DNA from: Chara braunii | Lineage: Eukaryota; Streptophyta; Charophyceae; Charales; Characeae | DNA length: 44,986 nucleotides | Assembly (NCBI GenBank): GCA_003427395.1 | Contig: BFEA01000534.1 | Location: 291,868 to 336,853, forward strand | Direction of reading: 5' to 3' | Shown: one piece after another, positions 42,441 through 44,986 of the stretch | Layout: each line of letters begins with the position of its first letter | Numbering within the stretch: position 1 is the stretch's first letter | Notes under the pieces: generated by a model | Database searches by the model: none | Told to the model about the DNA's origin: nothing | The model's input: only the letters and a program-made list of their open reading frames with translations | Program-made: the position numbers and the translations under genes

Positions 42441-43307
42441 CTAGTCCCGTTCTCGCCTTCGTGGCTCTTGCGGTTCGGTAGGCTTCTCGAATAGTTGAGC
42501 CACCCCCGTTAAATAATTCTCCCCTATCTCGATTTACCTTTGGATTATGCGTTCGCACCCCGTCCAGTCTAACTGGGGCGCACAAAACATCAGGATGTGG
42601 ATGACTTCTAGTAATTCGTGGGCCCTGTTTCCCCAGAACGGCCCGTGCTCCACAGCAACGTCGTAAAACATCCCAATGGTAGGGGAGGGAAAGTGGCCTG
42701 CCCAGACTATCGCTGAGTCTGCCAGCTCCCACGCCCTTGCGAGGCTTCCGAAGACGAGGTCTATCATAAAACGGGGCACTCGGCATCTCAGCGGTGTGGT
42801 CGGTGCCCTGAACTCCCTCCAACCTCCCATTTCCACCTGGGTAAGTAAGCCCACGTTCCTTCTTCCCCTGACCGATTGTCCTATCCGGGTCAACGTCCGG
42901 GCGACCCTTTGAAAGACCGGTGCTAGCTCATGACCTTGTGCTATCTCTACCCCCAACGAGTGTCAGTCGATCTCAGGCAGATACATGGTCCCGGTAACTT
43001 CCAGATTGGAGAACAGATCGTCTCCGGATCCTCGGTTGAGTCTCATCCCTGTCCACCGACATTCTACCAACATGAAGGCAGCGTCCCTTCCCAAAGTCAC
43101 GGCCCGCCATTCCGTGTCGAACCCCCGATAGGTAGAACTCGACGGGAGGGATACTTCCCATCGTCCACCGTTATTCCAGGGTGGTCCGGGGTACCGGGGT
43201 TGGCGTTCCATTCGCACACGGGGCTGGCGTTCCACTCGCTTACGTCTTGCTGCTATTGTTACCTTAGTGATTCCCTGCATAATCCACATAGAAAGGGTTA
43301 CAGCCAA
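42441..43307 (-). pseudogene. P3: paralogue of P2 with two nonsense codons
   Basis: One minus frame of 288 codons (ATG 43307 to TAG 42441-42443) is interrupted by TGA 42963-42965 and TAA 42534-42536. From GGRWEVSLP to the first stop (68 positions) it aligns without gaps to P2 residues 39-106, with about 19 identities. The stop falls exactly on P2 Trp106, so TGG-to-TGA is the simplest cause. The C-terminal half has VEMGGWREF, VPRFMIDLVFG, ELADSAI, FYDVAVEHGPFWGNRAHELL and, after the TAA, NYLTGVAQLFEKPTEPQE, matching P2 TYIDDLYRLYEQPEE. Its length is close to P2's 279. The function is unknown. It lies 68 bp after P2 and about 420 bp before the gag leader. Confidence 0.75.
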
Positions 43308-43375
43308 TTTTCAGAATCCGCCCACGTACTGTCTCCCTTGCCCTTCGTGTTTTCATTTCTCTTTTCTAGTCTCAA

Positions 43376-44215
43376 CTATCCCTCTATACCCCCGGGAGCA
43401 GTAGCCTCCTCTGGCTGTTCGTACAGCCGGTAGAGATCATCTATGTAGGTCGCGCCCCAACCTACCTCTCGCCGGACGACTCTCCACATCGTCTCATCAC
43501 TTATTTGTGGGACTCCTGGCCTAACATTTACCGCTGCTTGTAGAATGCAAAGCACCTCGCGCCCTTGTTCGTCCCCGAAAGGCCCCTTCTCTAGGAAGGC
43601 CCGATAGTATTCTCGACACATTAATGCTTCGTCAAGATTTAGCCTAATAACAGCAGTCACCGCCGGCTCCACTCGCTCTATGCCTCTCATTCGTCTTAGC
43701 AGGAAGGGTGGTAGACTCATCTGTATGACCTCATTTGGCAGCTCGAAAACCCCCGCCGCGGCGACTCTTACCTCCGCCGCTACGTCATCTTGTTCCGGGT
43801 CTGCAAACTCAAACCCCTCCCGCCAGGTTATTTGCCATGCCCCTTCGAACATTCGCACGGGGTCATCCCCGGAAGCCAAAGCAATCTCAAAGGTCCGCCA
43901 TCCCTCTTCCGACAGGTGTAAGGATCCCGTCGCATGTACACGCCCTGGGAGGTTCAAGTCTACGCCCCCGAACTCCCCTCTCGCACGCCATTCCAGCTCC
44001 ACTACTAGGTACACCGTATCTTCCACCAACTCTACCCCCACCCAGTCCATTACCGGATTGCTTACCGCATTTCTTGCCGGCAAGCTTATTTCGACCCTGC
44101 CTTCTGATATTCTTGGTGGCAGGATCCCACGAGGTCTATCCTCCGAGAAGGTCATTCGCCGGACCATCTCGCAATATCTCATTTCCTGCTTTCTTAGTCC
44201 GATTGCTGCACCCAT
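43376..44215 (-). CDS. P2: 279-aa protein of unknown function, intact
   Basis: An ATG-to-TGA frame with two visible parts. Part 1 (about residues 38-110) is rich in short beta-like segments (GRVEISLPAR, VYLVVELEW, GSLHLSEEGW). Part 2 (about 150-270) is helical, with LPPFLLRRMRGIERVEPAV, YYRAFLEKGPFGDEQGREVL and TYIDDLYRLYEQ. The same C-terminal part occurs in P1, and both parts occur in P3, which supports the minus strand as coding. A longer plus-strand frame over 43735-44523 is judged a shadow. No membrane segment, signal peptide or known catalytic motif is seen. It may be an accessory protein of the retroelement whose gag follows on the same strand, or a host gene family. Confidence 0.7.
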   Translation of the reverse strand: MGAAIGLRKQEMRYCEMVRRMTFSEDRPRGILPPRISEGRVEISLPARNAVSNPVMDWVGVELVEDTVYLVVELEWRARGEFGGVDLNLPGRVHATGSLHLSEEGWRTFEIALASGDDPVRMFEGAWQITWREGFEFADPEQDDVAAEVRVAAAGVFELPNEVIQMSLPPFLLRRMRGIERVEPAVTAVIRLNLDEALMCREYYRAFLEKGPFGDEQGREVLCILQAAVNVRPGVPQISDETMWRVVRREVGWGATYIDDLYRLYEQPEEATAPGGIEG

Positions 44216-44474
44216 CGAGATTCCATGCCTTTCGTGTTTTAGTCTTTCAACCCTCCCTACTTATTGTACACTGGTTCTTGCCGCTATCCTCAATTCATAC
44301 ACGTTTAATTCTACCTCCCCCCCCATTTTCCAGTTGTTGTCACTTCCCCCTTGTTTCGATCCTTATGCCCCATCTACGGCCTAATGTACACACTCCCTTT
44401 CTTATGTTACACCTCAATTCACAAACACCCTCCATACTCAGGCCTTTTCGCGGTGTTCAATCCCTTGGCCTCAT

Positions 44475-44855
44475 TCAGTCGAACCTTAGTACCTCAAATA
44501 GTTTAAAGACATCGTCTACGTAGGAGGGTGCCGTCGCCGCCTCCCGGCTAACTATGGCGTCCGAAGACTCCGCCTCTACCTCTAGGCGGTCATACCTGCC
44601 TATTCTTAGGACGATGATGACTTCATCGGCTTTATCTCCACAGAAGGGCTCATATTTCAATGAGAGCCTATAGAACTCCTCAGTCAGCCAAGCACACTCT
44701 ATATGCACCTTTCTCATGGAGTCGGCTACTTCTAAAATGTGCTCAAACCCCCCAAACCACTCGACTATGAATTCTGGTACCCAAGCCGTTATCCGTAGAC
44801 TCGGAGGCTTAAGTTTCTTCCATCCTCCCATCACAACTCTGCTACTAACAGCCAT
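44475..44855 (-). CDS. P1: 126-aa protein, C-terminal half of the P family
   Basis: It begins with MAVSSRVVMGGWKKLKPP and has WVPEFIVEWFGGFEHILEVA, EEFYRLSLKYEPFCGDKADE and SYVDDVFKLFEVLRFD. These correspond to P3 (VEMGGW, VPRFMID, ELADS, FYDVAVEHGPFWG) and P2 (YYRAFLEKGPFG, TYIDDLYRLYE). The beta-like N-terminal part of P2/P3 is absent: an in-frame TAA stands a few codons before the Met. P1 is therefore either a naturally short member or a truncated copy. A 259-bp spacer separates it from P2. Confidence 0.6.
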   Translation of the reverse strand: MAVSSRVVMGGWKKLKPPSLRITAWVPEFIVEWFGGFEHILEVADSMRKVHIECAWLTEEFYRLSLKYEPFCGDKADEVIIVLRIGRYDRLEVEAESSDAIVSREAATAPSYVDDVFKLFEVLRFD

Positions 44856-44939
44856 TTCATCAAAACGGACATATTATATTTTTTGAACAAAATCAAAACT
44901 AACTTTTTTTGCCAAATCTGGTCGGAATTTTTTGCTCCT

Positions 44940-44972
44940 GGGGGTCCGGCGTTCCCAAAACGCCGGACCCCC
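44940..44972. other. Perfect 14-bp stem hairpin
   Basis: GGGGGTCCGGCGTT (44940-44953) and AACGCCGGACCCCC (44959-44972) pair perfectly around a 5-nt loop, about 85 bp upstream of the P1 start on the minus strand. It could be a structured leader or an inverted-repeat element, and its role is unknown. Confidence 0.9.
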
Positions 44973-44986
44973 TACATGTATCTGGT

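Noticed and set aside
43735-44523. 262-codon plus-strand frame opposite P2
   Set aside because: It is Pro/Leu/Arg-rich and spans the P1-P2 spacer. The paralogy among minus-strand frames shows that the minus strand is the coding one.

Overview
The window looks like repeat-rich, non-genic nuclear DNA of a plant or streptophyte alga. It holds decayed Ty3/gypsy-type retrotransposons, a hAT transposase relic, satellite arrays and many minisatellites, with two N-filled assembly gaps (16704-17393 and 28118-28512). I see no bacterial operons, rRNA genes or intact tRNA genes. The retroelement proteins look like those I associate with charophyte (Chara-like) genomes, but that is an impression, not a result.

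Layout. 1-3.6 kb: a BED/hAT transposase reading frame broken by only two stop codons. 4.0-11.2 kb, plus strand: Ty3/gypsy element A, whose gag-protease block is present twice in tandem, followed by reverse transcriptase, RNase H and integrase, all with premature stops and frameshifts. A foldback repeat sits inside the second copy. 11.4-16.6 kb: no convincing gene; it holds foldback DNA and short direct repeats. 16.6-20.7 kb: (GA)n, a gap, an ~80-bp satellite that becomes an alternating ~160-bp dimer, then an exact-period 91-bp satellite. 20.7-28.6 kb: a purine tract, a diverged 1.41-kb tandem duplication with recurring GCAGTCCG hairpins, and minisatellites of 26, 65, 55, 40 and 29 bp.

29.2-44.9 kb, minus strand: a long co-directional series. 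In its own 5'-to-3' order it reads: three related ORFs of unknown function (P1, P2, P3), a gag leader ORF, gag with a zinc knuckle, protease, reverse transcriptase, RNase H, integrase, and an acidic ORF after integrase. RNase H of this element B is split by a 5,247-bp insertion (32075-37321). The insertion has a 4-bp target duplication and TGTCG...CGACA ends, and the reading frame rejoins exactly when it is removed.

The most unusual material is the P1-P2-P3 family at 42.4-44.9 kb. P3 matches P2 over its full length. Its first stop codon lies exactly where P2 has a tryptophan, so P3 is a decayed copy of a once-conserved protein. I do not recognise the family. Its position directly upstream of gag on the same strand suggests accessory ORFs of the retroelement, but nearby host genes cannot be excluded.
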